From CAYQLY01 sp964418605 (lineage in GTDB: Bacteria > Bacteroidota > Bacteroidia > Cytophagales > Cyclobacteriaceae), in the NCBI GenBank assembly GCA_964418605.1, contig CAYQLY010000004.1:62001-126000 (forward strand): 64,000 nt of DNA, written 5' to 3'. How positions within the stretch are numbered: position 1 is the first letter of the stretch; each line of letters starts with the position of its first letter. The notes under the pieces were generated by a model. It searched no databases. It was not told the origin of the DNA and saw only the letters and a program-made list of their open reading frames with translations. The position numbers and the translations under genes were made by a program. Positions 37,013 to 45,751 of this stretch are shown in pieces.

Positions 37013-38600
37013 ATGGGTGTGGGTTGGTATACTGGTTGCAGTATTCAAGATGGATGTGTTTGGGCAGAGCTGGGGTCTTTCCGGCTCATGTAATCTCAAT
37101 GTGAATGGCCCCGCATGGTCGAGTGAGTATGATAATGAGAAGAGGGCCGTATTTAAATTCTCATATAAAGATTTAGCCGGTAAAGGATGGGGTTGCACAG
37201 GGATGTTGATCAACCAGTATGTCCCTGAAGGCAGTAGCATTAGACGGTACTTTATCACTGCTCGGCATTGTACCGTAGATGCTGATTTGAACAGCTTTGT
37301 CTTCTATTTTAATTACCAAAGCCCGGATGCAAGTAATGAAAGTGTGCCTGATATTAAAATTATGGGTAATGATACTATATTTGGTAATCAAGGTAAATCA
37401 GCTAGTTCTAAGGAATATAGATATATGCTCAAAAGCCCTGTACGTCGCATCAAAGAAGTATGGGGTCCGGATATTTCCTTGATGGAAATTGTGAATCCCA
37501 TTCCGGCACATTTTAATGTGTACTATGCCGGTTGGAGCCCGCGTAATCCACATCCGGAGGTTGATAATCCGTATGTGGGCATCCACCACCCGAAAGGGGA
37601 CATCAAAAAAATTTCCATGACCTTTGATGTGATGCCTATGCGTAATCCCGTGGCTACGGGTTGTCGTACGATCACCAAGGTGATTGATGCAATCATTAAA
37701 CTTTTTGGCGGGAAATCAACGACAGAGGTGGTATGCAATTATGTCGATATACCCTATATGGCTGTACGAAGTTGGGCGGAAGGGATTACTGAACCGGGAT
37801 CTTCAGGCTCACCGCTGTTTAGTACCAGAAAGCGTTTGTTGACGGTATTGTCTAGAGGAGTAAGTGCTCCGAGTTGTACTTTTTTTACTTTTCTTACGGA
37901 TGGATATGGTAAATTTGTTACCGCTTATGCTACACCCAGTTTTCGGTGGGCATTGAATCCGAGTAATGTGATTGATGTCAATCTTTTTGGCATTGGCGGT
38001 CGGCAGCCCACATGCCCACCGGACTTGGAGCTGACGGGTAAATTTTTTCCTGCAAAAGATTATCAACGCGATAATCAAATCGTGCTTTCAACATCCGGTG
38101 TAGCTAATTTGCATCATTTTACGATGTATCCCGGTTCGGATTTGGTGGTTACAGGCGCACAAGGTGTGAGTACGGGTGTTGGATTTTCTGTGTTGAGTGC
38201 GTTATTTAAATCTCAAACTGTGCGTTGCTCGCCGGATGGGTATTATTCCTTGACTACAGGTCTGGAAGACTGGGAAAGATACTATGTGCCTACCAACTAT
38301 CCGCATTACTTTCGTGCAGCAGATGCATCTTACGACGATGATATGGTTGTGTTTCCTAATCCAACGGTGGATGGAAAGTTAGTGGTGGCTTATGAGGTGC
38401 GTGAGCTCGGTTCTGTGCAGTTGGATGTGTATACGATTCATGGAAAACATATACAGAATTTATTTCGTGTGAACGATCACCAAGTTGGGTATACACAGCA
38501 AGATGTTGTGCTGGAAGGAATAGGGGCAGGAATATATTATATGGTGTTGCATACACCAACTTATACTGTTCATAAAAAAATAATCATTGACCCTCGTTAA
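36996..38600 (+). CDS. Secreted S1-type serine protease with T9SS sorting domain
   Basis: A 534-residue secreted protease of the trypsin fold, closest in feel to lysyl endopeptidase-like enzymes. A signal peptide (about residues 1-24, ending VFGQ) precedes the catalytic domain. The triad is visible as H91 in FITARHC, D159 in WGPDISLMEI and S270 in EPGSSGSPLF. The histidine motif is TARHC rather than the usual TAAHC. The domain holds many cysteines for disulfides. A linker leads to a T9SS type A sorting domain (VVFPNPTVDGKLVV, GIYYMVLH, KKIIIDP). The start overlaps the upstream gene by 17 bases. It is more GC-rich than its neighbours, which hints at a different origin. Confidence 0.82.
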   Translation: MKLLNRWVWVGILVAVFKMDVFGQSWGLSGSCNLNVNGPAWSSEYDNEKRAVFKFSYKDLAGKGWGCTGMLINQYVPEGSSIRRYFITARHCTVDADLNSFVFYFNYQSPDASNESVPDIKIMGNDTIFGNQGKSASSKEYRYMLKSPVRRIKEVWGPDISLMEIVNPIPAHFNVYYAGWSPRNPHPEVDNPYVGIHHPKGDIKKISMTFDVMPMRNPVATGCRTITKVIDAIIKLFGGKSTTEVVCNYVDIPYMAVRSWAEGITEPGSSGSPLFSTRKRLLTVLSRGVSAPSCTFFTFLTDGYGKFVTAYATPSFRWALNPSNVIDVNLFGIGGRQPTCPPDLELTGKFFPAKDYQRDNQIVLSTSGVANLHHFTMYPGSDLVVTGAQGVSTGVGFSVLSALFKSQTVRCSPDGYYSLTTGLEDWERYYVPTNYPHYFRAADASYDDDMVVFPNPTVDGKLVVAYEVRELGSVQLDVYTIHGKHIQNLFRVNDHQVGYTQQDVVLEGIGAGIYYMVLHTPTYTVHKKIIIDPR

Positions 38601-38612
38601 AAATAAAAACAG

Positions 38613-39152
38613 ATGATGTGTTATAAAAGATATATACAAGTAAGTGCTGTCCTAGTCATTTTTTTTTCTAGTTTTTCCTCAATAGCACAGCCCGGTTGGG
38701 TTGATGTATTTGATTCGAAAGATCGGATGTCGTTTAAGATTCCTCGTATCCATGAAGAGGTGGATACATTGGATATACGTATGTATGCTGCTCAAAAAGA
38801 CAGTATCACGATAGAGGTTCATGCGGTCGATACTAAAAAATACATTGGCTCTCATGTGCATACCTTAGGTCCGCTGACTTCAGCAACGGATACCTTAGCA
38901 GTGTGTATAGATATGTTGCTGCATGTTACACAAGGTACACTGAAAAGTCAACGAACAATAACTCATGATGGGCGCGTTGGTAAAGAAACAGAAATAAGTT
39001 ATGAGGATTATGGCCAGTCTTTAATAATGGTTAATCGATTTTTTTGGTTTAATAATCGGTTAATAACATTTACTGTTACAGGTAAATCAACACGTTCAGC
39101 AACGATCTCGAGCTATAAGACGATTGTATTTAATTCTATACTGTTCTATTAA
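38613..39152 (+). CDS. Small secreted protein of unknown function
   Basis: A 179-residue protein with an N-terminal signal (VSAVLVIFFSSFSSIAQ, about residues 10-26) and likely cleavage after SIA. The mature part looks beta-rich (FDSKDRMSFKIPRIHEE, TEISYEDYGQSLIMVNRF) and lacks cysteine pairs or motifs I know. It starts 12 bases after the protease stop, so it belongs to the same cassette. A methionine one codon downstream is an equal start. I cannot name a family. Confidence 0.6.
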   Translation: MMCYKRYIQVSAVLVIFFSSFSSIAQPGWVDVFDSKDRMSFKIPRIHEEVDTLDIRMYAAQKDSITIEVHAVDTKKYIGSHVHTLGPLTSATDTLAVCIDMLLHVTQGTLKSQRTITHDGRVGKETEISYEDYGQSLIMVNRFFWFNNRLITFTVTGKSTRSATISSYKTIVFNSILFY

Positions 39153-39233
39153 AAGATAAGTTTTAGCTGTTTATTTTTTTTGAGGATATAAATTACTAAC
39201 TTTCACCTCTTAAAAGTAGTGTGATTTTTGTCC

Positions 39234-40004
39234 ATGCATCTTTCTTTTTACAAATATGAAGGCACAGGAAATGATTTTATCGTGATAGATAATCGATCGC
39301 TATCATTCCCTCATCAATCTGTGGATTTGATTAAAAGGTTATGTGATCGACGATTTGGTATTGGTGCGGATGGGTTATTACTCATAGAGCAGTCATCTAC
39401 TGTTGATTTTCATCTTCATTATTTTAATTCAGATGGATCATCCAGTTTTTGTGGCAATGGAAGCCGTTGCGCTGTTCATCTGGCGCATCAATTAGGGATG
39501 AGTAAAGATCAAACGTTATTTACAGCTTTTGATGGACTTCATGAAGCCTACATTAAAAATAATTTGATTCATTTAAAAATGGCTGATGTGAAGACTATAA
39601 AAAAAGGAAACGATTTTTTTGAACTTTACACAGGCTCACCTCATTATGTTAAATTTGTAGAAGATGCATATGTAGTAGATGTTGTTAAAGAAGGCAGAGC
39701 TATCCGCATGCGTTCAGAGTATAAAGAACAAGGAATTAATGTTAATTTTGTTCAACGTATAGATGACCATTCAATTTTTGTGCGTACCTATGAGCGCGGT
39801 GTGGAAGATGAAACACTTTCTTGTGGAACAGGAGTGACAGCATGTGCATTGGTAATAGGTATGTTAGGTTGCAGTTCTCCTATTCACGTTCATACGAAAG
39901 GAGGTGAGCTACAAGTTATGTTTTTTCAAAAAGAGATGCTATTTGAATCTATTTATTTAATAGGTTCTGTAACATTGGTATTTACTGGACAAGTGGAATT
40001 ATAG
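39234..40004 (+). CDS. dapF: Diaminopimelate epimerase
   Basis: Converts LL- to meso-diaminopimelate for lysine and peptidoglycan. The ATG at 39234 gives 256 residues beginning MHLSFYKYEGTGNDF; a TTG two codons earlier is possible. The two catalytic cysteines are visible, C73 in SSFCGNGSRC and a second near residue 200 in ETLSCGTGVTAC. It opens a plus-strand run dapF-dgt-murE-wbqC. murE in that run carries the DAP-specific motif, so product and user are encoded together. Confidence 0.95.
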   Translation: MHLSFYKYEGTGNDFIVIDNRSLSFPHQSVDLIKRLCDRRFGIGADGLLLIEQSSTVDFHLHYFNSDGSSSFCGNGSRCAVHLAHQLGMSKDQTLFTAFDGLHEAYIKNNLIHLKMADVKTIKKGNDFFELYTGSPHYVKFVEDAYVVDVVKEGRAIRMRSEYKEQGINVNFVQRIDDHSIFVRTYERGVEDETLSCGTGVTACALVIGMLGCSSPIHVHTKGGELQVMFFQKEMLFESIYLIGSVTLVFTGQVEL

Positions 40005-40016
40005 TTTTATAATTAA

Positions 40017-41372
40017 ATGGCTATGCATTGGATTCAATTACTTTCTCCCAGTCGCTTGCATGTATCTGCTAAAGCTTCCGTGGGAGATATTCGCAGTGAG
40101 TTTGACAAAGATTATGATCGCCTTATTTTTTCTAATCCATTTCGTCGATTACAAGATAAAACACAAGTGCTTCCATTTCCGGAGCGTGATTTTGTACATA
40201 CGCGATTAACACACAGTCTTGAGGTTTCCAGTGTTGGTAGAACATTAGGGAAGTTAGCAGGAGAATATATATTAAAAACGTATCCAGAATTGGTTGATAA
40301 AGGATATACTTCTCAAGATGTTGGAGCTATTGTCGCTGCAGCTTGTTTGGCGCATGATATTGGAAACCCCCCTTTTGGTCATGCTGGAGAAGATGCTATT
40401 TCTGAATTTTTTCTAAAAACAAATATACTTTCTTCACTTTCATTAACACCTAAAGAAATGGAAGATATGACCCACTTTGAAGGTAATGCACAAGGTTTTC
40501 GCATCTTGAATAAATCGCATTATCAAGGATTAAAGCTTACATCTGCAACGTTAGCAGCATTTACAAAATATCCATGTGAATCGTTGTTGCATGATAGAGA
40601 TGTTAAACGCAAAAGCCAAAGAAAATATGGATTTTTTCAGACAGAGCGCCATGCATTTAACAAGCTGGCTGATGAGGTAGGTTTGTATCCACTTGCTCAT
40701 GCCGCCGATGAATATGTTTGGTGCAGGCACCCATTGGCTTTTCTGGTTGAGGCAGCTGATGACATTTGTTATAGTATCATTGATTTAGAAGATGCTTGTC
40801 GGTTAGGATTTATCCCATTTGATGAGGTGTATGATTTATTGATTGAAATTTTAGGTAATGATTTTACACCGGCTAAGTTTAGTCGTGTCAAAGATCAAAA
40901 TGAAAAAGTAGGGCTGCTTCGGGCGCTGGTTATAGGTAAATTAGTAGATCAAGTAGCTAATACTTTTTTTCAATATGAATCTCAGATTTTAAATCATCAA
41001 TTTGATCGTGCGCTAACAGATTTGATTGAGTCTCGTGATGCGTTGAAAAAAATTATAGAGGTTTCTGTTCAAAAAATATATAACGCACGCATTGTAATAG
41101 AAACACAAACGGTTGGCTATGAGGTTATTCATGGGTTACTAGAGATTTTTTGTGAAGCAGTAATAGATGCAAAAAGAGGAGAGGGAAGAAGTTTTAAAAA
41201 TAAAAACATTATTAAATTGTTGCCTCATCAGTTTAAGGAGCAGTTGGAAACGGAATCTGATTATGAAACTATTCTTGCTATCACTGATTTTATTTCCGGG
41301 ATGACGGATAGTTATGCTATTTCATTGTATAGAAAGATAAAAGGAATTCATTTGCCTATTATGGGAAGATAA
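40017..41372 (+). CDS. dgt: Deoxyguanosinetriphosphate triphosphohydrolase
   Basis: An HD-domain dNTPase that releases triphosphate from dGTP, 451 residues. The metal-binding elements are FVHTRLTHSLEVS, then AACLAHDIGNPPFGHAGE with the HD pair. The signature opening NPFRRLQDKTQVLPFP precedes them, and the region HPLAFLVEAADDICYSIIDLED supplies the later metal aspartate. It lies 12 bases after dapF and 5 before murE. Its presence in a cell-wall run is a matter of gene order rather than pathway. Confidence 0.92.
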   Translation: MAMHWIQLLSPSRLHVSAKASVGDIRSEFDKDYDRLIFSNPFRRLQDKTQVLPFPERDFVHTRLTHSLEVSSVGRTLGKLAGEYILKTYPELVDKGYTSQDVGAIVAAACLAHDIGNPPFGHAGEDAISEFFLKTNILSSLSLTPKEMEDMTHFEGNAQGFRILNKSHYQGLKLTSATLAAFTKYPCESLLHDRDVKRKSQRKYGFFQTERHAFNKLADEVGLYPLAHAADEYVWCRHPLAFLVEAADDICYSIIDLEDACRLGFIPFDEVYDLLIEILGNDFTPAKFSRVKDQNEKVGLLRALVIGKLVDQVANTFFQYESQILNHQFDRALTDLIESRDALKKIIEVSVQKIYNARIVIETQTVGYEVIHGLLEIFCEAVIDAKRGEGRSFKNKNIIKLLPHQFKEQLETESDYETILAITDFISGMTDSYAISLYRKIKGIHLPIMGR

Positions 41373-41377
41373 ACAGT

Positions 41378-42835
41378 ATGTTATTAAAAGATATTCTTTA
41401 TAAAGTTCCGATTATTTCGGTGTCAGGTAGTACAGATTGTTTGATTAAGTATGTTTCGTCTGATTCTAGAACTATTCAATCTGAATTTTTATTTGTGGCG
41501 ATTAAAGGCACACAAGTTGATGGTCACCAATTTATAGATCAAGCTATTGTTAACGGAGCTGCTGCTGTCGTTTGTGAAACTATTCCTGAGAAAAAATCAG
41601 ATGCTATAACTTATGTTCAAGTTAAAGATGCAGCTTATGCTTTTGGTATAATCTCCTCTAACTATTTTGGTTCGCCTTCAGAAAAAATACAGGTGGTTGC
41701 GGTTACTGGTACAAATGGAAAAACCACAACAGCTACCTTGTTGTATCAGCTTTTTAAAGATTTGAAGTATAGTGTTGGTCTGCTCTCTACAGTTCACAAT
41801 AAGATTAATGATTATATATTGCCTTCTACTCATACTACGCCTGATGCATGGAGGTTAAATGAACTTCTTCGTAATATGGTGGATGAAGGCTGTGACTATT
41901 GTTTTATGGAAGCAAGCTCACATGCTATTGTACAACATCGTATCGCTGGCATTCGATTTGCAGGTGCTATTTTTACAAACATTACACATGATCATTTGGA
42001 TTATCATGGTACTTTTGAGGCTTATATTGAAGCTAAAAAGAAATTATTTGATGGTCTTCCTTCTTCTGCTTTTGCATTGGTTAATGTAGATGATAAGCGT
42101 GGTTTAGTTATGCTTCAGAATACAAAGGCAACTAAAAAAACATACTCTTTAAAAAATCCGAGTGACTATAAAGCGAAAATTATTTCTGATACGTTGGAAG
42201 GACTAGAACTATATATCGATCATCGTTCTGTCTGGTTTAGGTTAATCGGAAAATTTAATGCCTATAATTTAATGGCTGTGTATGCTGCAGCCATTCTATT
42301 AGGCCAGGATGCTCAGGAGGTATTGACTGTATTGTCAAGAGTAGCTCCTGCTCCAGGCCGATTTGAACAATTACTGTCTCCTTCTCATACGATAGGGATT
42401 ATAGATTATGCCCATACACCTGATGCATTGGAAAATGTATTAAAAACGATTCATTCATTTAAGGGTAATCAACAAGTGATTACTGTGATAGGATGTGGAG
42501 GGAATAGGGATTCTAGTAAACGTCCAATTATGGGATCAATTGCATGTAAATGGAGTGATCATGTTATTTTTACATCAGATAATCCACGTCATGAATCGCC
42601 TGATGATATTATTCAGCAAATGAAATCGGGTGTATCTATTACAGACATGAAAAAAGTATTGACAATTGTTGATCGCAAAGAAGCCATTAAAACAGCTTGT
42701 GTATTAGCAAAACCATACGATATTATTTTAGTTGCAGGGAAGGGGCATGAAACATATCAAGAAATTAAGGGTATTAAATATCCTTTTGATGATAAACAAG
42801 TTTTACAAGAGCTGTTTACTATGCTAAGCAAATAA
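41378..42835 (+). CDS. murE: UDP-MurNAc-tripeptide synthetase (meso-DAP adding)
   Basis: Adds the third amino acid of the peptidoglycan stem peptide, using ATP. The 485-residue protein has the three Mur ligase domains. The ATP loop is VAVTGTNGKTTTAT (about residue 110). The carbamylated-lysine region IEAKKKLF follows. The motif DNPR in TSDNPRHESPDD marks meso-diaminopimelate rather than lysine as substrate. Its location 5 bases after dgt and near dapF fits this. GYEVI- and GKGHETYQ-type C-terminal elements are intact. Confidence 0.95.
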   Translation: MLLKDILYKVPIISVSGSTDCLIKYVSSDSRTIQSEFLFVAIKGTQVDGHQFIDQAIVNGAAAVVCETIPEKKSDAITYVQVKDAAYAFGIISSNYFGSPSEKIQVVAVTGTNGKTTTATLLYQLFKDLKYSVGLLSTVHNKINDYILPSTHTTPDAWRLNELLRNMVDEGCDYCFMEASSHAIVQHRIAGIRFAGAIFTNITHDHLDYHGTFEAYIEAKKKLFDGLPSSAFALVNVDDKRGLVMLQNTKATKKTYSLKNPSDYKAKIISDTLEGLELYIDHRSVWFRLIGKFNAYNLMAVYAAAILLGQDAQEVLTVLSRVAPAPGRFEQLLSPSHTIGIIDYAHTPDALENVLKTIHSFKGNQQVITVIGCGGNRDSSKRPIMGSIACKWSDHVIFTSDNPRHESPDDIIQQMKSGVSITDMKKVLTIVDRKEAIKTACVLAKPYDIILVAGKGHETYQEIKGIKYPFDDKQVLQELFTMLSK

Positions 42836-42853
42836 CAAATCAGTTAGAATATA

Positions 42854-43486
42854 ATGCCTCAAGCTGTTTTACTAGAGCCACATTATTTCCCATCGTTAGA
42901 ATATTTTTCAGCTTTGAGAGAAAAAAAAATAGATCTGGTTTGTATCGATGTGCATACACATTATGAAAAACAATCCTACCGTAATCGCTGTTATATTTTA
43001 AATGCTAATGGGATTCATTCGCTTTCAGTTCCTATTCAACATGCTCATCGAAAAATAATTTTTAAAGATGTTAAAATTGATTATACTCATCATTGGCTTC
43101 AAATACATTGGCGCTCCATAGTTTCAGCGTATGGGAAGGCTCCTTTTTTTATTCATTACGCTGATGATATTCATAAAATTTTATATAGGAAGCATACATT
43201 TTTGGTAGATCTTAACGTTGATATTTTAAAAGTGTGTTTCAAACATTTAGGTTTTCATATTCCTATTTCTTTATCAGAGCATTATATAAGCAAAAACGAT
43301 TATTCTGATTACAGATCACGGATTCATCCTAAAAAAAAATATGGTGATAATTATATTTACTTTCCATATCCCTATATTCAATTATTTGGATCTAAATTTT
43401 TTCCTAATTTAAGTATTCTTGATTTGCTTTTTTGTGAAGGCAATAACGCATGTGCGATACTAGATAAATCAGTACAACTAATCTAA
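42854..43486 (+). CDS. WbqC-like family protein
   Basis: A 210-residue cytoplasmic protein of the WbqC family, usually found with polysaccharide or cell-envelope genes and of uncertain biochemical role. The opening VLLEPHYFPSLEYFSALREK and the repeated His-rich pattern (THHWLQIHWRSIVSAYGKAPFF) are typical. The end YPYIQLFGSKFFPNLSILDLLFCEG also fits the family. It starts 18 bases after murE and closes the dapF run. Confidence 0.82.
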   Translation: MPQAVLLEPHYFPSLEYFSALREKKIDLVCIDVHTHYEKQSYRNRCYILNANGIHSLSVPIQHAHRKIIFKDVKIDYTHHWLQIHWRSIVSAYGKAPFFIHYADDIHKILYRKHTFLVDLNVDILKVCFKHLGFHIPISLSEHYISKNDYSDYRSRIHPKKKYGDNYIYFPYPYIQLFGSKFFPNLSILDLLFCEGNNACAILDKSVQLI

Positions 43487-43504
43487 ATACAAAAAGAATA
43501 TTTT

Positions 43505-44467
43505 TTATTTACTGATCTCATTCCAAATGAGTGCTGCTGCTCCTAATACAGCTGCATTTTTGTCCATGAGTTTAGAAGGAATTAATTTGACTTTGTTTTT
43601 ATAAACCTTAAACATGTTTTTTTCCATGTGGTAAAGTGTTGGGGTGAAAAGCAATTCATTTGCTCGTACAAGTCCTCCGAATAAAATAATAGCCTCTGGA
43701 CTTGTATGGGCTACAGTATCTGCTAGCTTCATTCCTAATATACGAGCAGTATATTCAAATGCTTCTAATGCAATCTTATCTCCACGTAGTGCAGCATCCG
43801 TGATCATTTCAGCATGGAGTTCATTAAAACTATACTTTCGTAGTTCACTATAGTCGGTATGGTCAGCCAATAGTTTATATACTGTTCGCTTAATTCCTGT
43901 TGCAGATACATATGTTTCTAAGCAACCTCTTCGTCCACATCCACATACTCTGCCATTTACATTAACCAGCGTATGCCCAATTTCGCCTGCAAACCCATCT
44001 GAGCCATATATCAATTGACCATTTGCTACAATTCCACTTCCGAGTCCAGTGCCTAACGTAATGACTATAAAATCCTTCATTCCTTTAGCAGCTCCATACA
44101 TCATTTCACCTAATGCCGCCGCATTAGCATCATTGGTTAGAGCAGTAGGAAGTTTAAATTGTCTTTCAATAAGTTGTTTTAAGTTGATAATATTTCCCCA
44201 GTTTAGATTTGGGGGCATTTCCACAGTACCTTTGTAGTAATTTCCATTAGGTACACCAATCCCTATCCCTTTGAGCGTAACAGTTGATTTTAGTTTACTC
44301 CATTTTTCTTCGATGCTTTCATAAAGTCGAGGCAAAAAAGAAGAGACATCCTCTTGTGCATTGGTGGGAATAGATCCACCTTCCATGTAATGTCCTTCAT
44401 TGTCTACAAATCCAAAGGTCGTATTGGTACCGCCGATATCTATTCCAATAACATAGTCTTTTTTCAT
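43505..44467 (-). CDS. ROK-family sugar kinase (glucokinase-like)
   Basis: An ATP-dependent sugar kinase of 320 residues from the ATG at 44467; an upstream in-frame ATG would overlap the GNAT gene. The phosphate-binding opening is GIDIGGTNTTFGFVD. The catalytic and sugar-binding elements are LTNDANAAALGEM and VTLGTGLGSGIV. The ROK zinc signature is GEIGHTLVNVNGRVCGCGRRGC. Glucokinase is the most likely activity, but ROK members also use N-acetyl sugars or fructose. It begins 4 bases after the GNAT gene on the same strand. Confidence 0.85.
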   Translation of the reverse strand: MKKDYVIGIDIGGTNTTFGFVDNEGHYMEGGSIPTNAQEDVSSFLPRLYESIEEKWSKLKSTVTLKGIGIGVPNGNYYKGTVEMPPNLNWGNIINLKQLIERQFKLPTALTNDANAAALGEMMYGAAKGMKDFIVITLGTGLGSGIVANGQLIYGSDGFAGEIGHTLVNVNGRVCGCGRRGCLETYVSATGIKRTVYKLLADHTDYSELRKYSFNELHAEMITDAALRGDKIALEAFEYTARILGMKLADTVAHTSPEAIILFGGLVRANELLFTPTLYHMEKNMFKVYKNKVKLIPSKLMDKNAAVLGAAALIWNEISK

Positions 44468-44471
44468 ATGC

Positions 44472-44873
44472 TTAATTTTTTCGATCAATGACAAATGTGT
44501 GCTCGTATTTTTTTAGTCCAACTTTAGGATAATAATCAATAGCATTAGGTGCGGCTAATAAAATTAGCTTAACTTGGTCGCCTAGGTGAGATTTCGTCAA
44601 CTCAATGAGTTTTTTCCCAATACCTTTATTTTGAAACTCTTTTTTTACCGCTAAATCTGATAGATAACAACAATAACAAAAGTCGGTGAGGGAACGTGCT
44701 AATGCAATAGGTTCTTCGTTTTGCCATGCTGTGACAATAATATCAGCTTTTTCTAGCATTTGTTGAATGCGTGTGCAATCGTATGTGGGGCGTCGAATAC
44801 CCGAACTTTCAAAGATAGAGATAGCTTCTTGTGCATTAATAGGTTCGTTTATTTTATAGTCAATTGAAGGCAT
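44472..44873 (-). CDS. GNAT-family N-acetyltransferase
   Basis: A 133-residue acetyltransferase with the acetyl-CoA binding motif A as SDLAVKKEFQNKGIGKKLIEL (about residues 71-91). The final strand KYEHTFVIDRKN closes the fold. The substrate cannot be told from the sequence. It is transcribed divergently from msrB and leads into the ROK kinase gene with a 4-base gap. A Cys/Tyr cluster (FCYCCYLSD) just before the CoA motif is unusual but may be incidental. Confidence 0.82.
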   Translation of the reverse strand: MPSIDYKINEPINAQEAISIFESSGIRRPTYDCTRIQQMLEKADIIVTAWQNEEPIALARSLTDFCYCCYLSDLAVKKEFQNKGIGKKLIELTKSHLGDQVKLILLAAPNAIDYYPKVGLKKYEHTFVIDRKN

Positions 44874-44928
44874 TTTATGCTATATTTAAAAGGATTAAAT
44901 TTAACACAAAATTTCGTCTTTTTTTTAT

Positions 44929-45330
44929 ATGAAAAAAATAATAAAAACAGATGAGGAATGGGAAAAACAGCTTACTTCTGAACAGTACCATGTGGCGCGT
45001 CAGAAGGGCACAGAGCGAGCATTTACAAGTCCTTATTACACATCCAAAGAAAAAGGTATTTATATATGCGTGTGTTGTAAAAATGAATTATTTAGTTCAG
45101 AACATAAATTTGAGTCGGGAACCGGTTGGCCAAGTTTTTGGGATGTGATTGATCTATCTCATATTCAAACGCATGAGGATCATACCTATGGAATGAATCG
45201 TACAGAAGTAACTTGTGCCAGATGTGATGCTCATCTTGGGCATTTGTTTGATGATGGGCCAGTACCAACTGGGTTGCGTTATTGTATTAATGGGGTTTGC
45301 CTTTTTTTTGTAAAATCAGTAGGCAGTTAA
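44929..45330 (+). CDS. msrB: Peptide-methionine (R)-S-oxide reductase
   Basis: Repairs the R form of methionine sulfoxide. The 133-residue MsrB fold has zinc pairs C47/C50 (CVCCKNELF) and C96/C99 (CARCDAHLGHLF). The substrate region FESGTGWPSFWD is intact. The catalytic cysteine is C119 in RYCINGVCLFF. The usual sequence there is RYCINS followed by a serine; here Gly and Cys replace the two serines, leaving an extra cysteine at 123. No signal peptide, so cytoplasmic. Divergent from the GNAT gene. Confidence 0.93.
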   Translation: MKKIIKTDEEWEKQLTSEQYHVARQKGTERAFTSPYYTSKEKGIYICVCCKNELFSSEHKFESGTGWPSFWDVIDLSHIQTHEDHTYGMNRTEVTCARCDAHLGHLFDDGPVPTGLRYCINGVCLFFVKSVGS

Positions 45331-45355
45331 TTATAATGGTGCTTTCTTAGGTGGC

Positions 45356-45487
45356 TTATTTTTTTATGGCCTTGTTTTTTTTATTCCATGGTGCTCTGGT
45401 TTTAGATGCAAAGTCAATTGCGAAGTAAATCATAAGTAATGTAAATAGAACTGCAGCAAATAAAAATATTTTTTTTGATTTTTTCAT
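45356..45487 (-). CDS. 43-residue single-pass membrane protein
   Basis: On the minus strand ATG at 45487 opens a 43-codon frame beginning MKKSKKIFLFAAVLF and ending NKKNKAIKK, with TAA at 45356-45358. A basic N terminus, one hydrophobic helix (about residues 7-25) and a basic, Lys-rich tail give the clear layout of a small membrane peptide. The codon use is like its neighbours. It is divergent, by 22 bases, from another tiny membrane protein gene at 45510. I do not recognise a family; the function is unknown. Confidence 0.6.
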   Translation of the reverse strand: MKKSKKIFLFAAVLFTLLMIYFAIDFASKTRAPWNKKNKAIKK

Positions 45488-45509
45488 ACGTTTAAATTTA
45501 AATAAAAAA

Positions 45510-45749
45510 ATGAAAGTTATTATTGAAACGATTGGCTGGATAGGAGGAGTAGAGGTATTAGTAGCTTATTGGCTTGTTTCAGCTAATAAGGTAAAAGGGA
45601 CTAATGTATATTATCAGGTACTTAATTTAACGGGTGCTATTTTTTTAATTATTAATACAATTTATAAAGAAGCTTATCCTTCCACATTGGTTAATGTGGT
45701 ATGGGTTGTTATTGCTGTGATTGGCCTGTTGCAAAAAAATAAAAAATGA
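45510..45749 (+). CDS. CBU_0592-like small membrane protein
   Basis: A 79-residue protein with three hydrophobic helices (about residues 5-24, 34-51 and 57-74) and a basic tail. The pattern VLVAYWLVSANKVKG, then YYQVLNLTGAIFLIINT and a final helix, matches the CBU_0592 family, whose function is unknown. It is divergent from the 43-residue membrane protein and convergent, with a 2-base gap, to asnB. So little space is left that its terminator, if any, must lie inside asnB. Confidence 0.75.
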   Translation: MKVIIETIGWIGGVEVLVAYWLVSANKVKGTNVYYQVLNLTGAIFLIINTIYKEAYPSTLVNVVWVVIAVIGLLQKNKK

Positions 45750-45751
45750 TT

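Noticed and set aside
38601..39233. Possible promoter TAACTTTC before dapF
   Set aside because: The box has a mismatch and the nearest TTG is only 14 bases upstream, outside the usual spacing.
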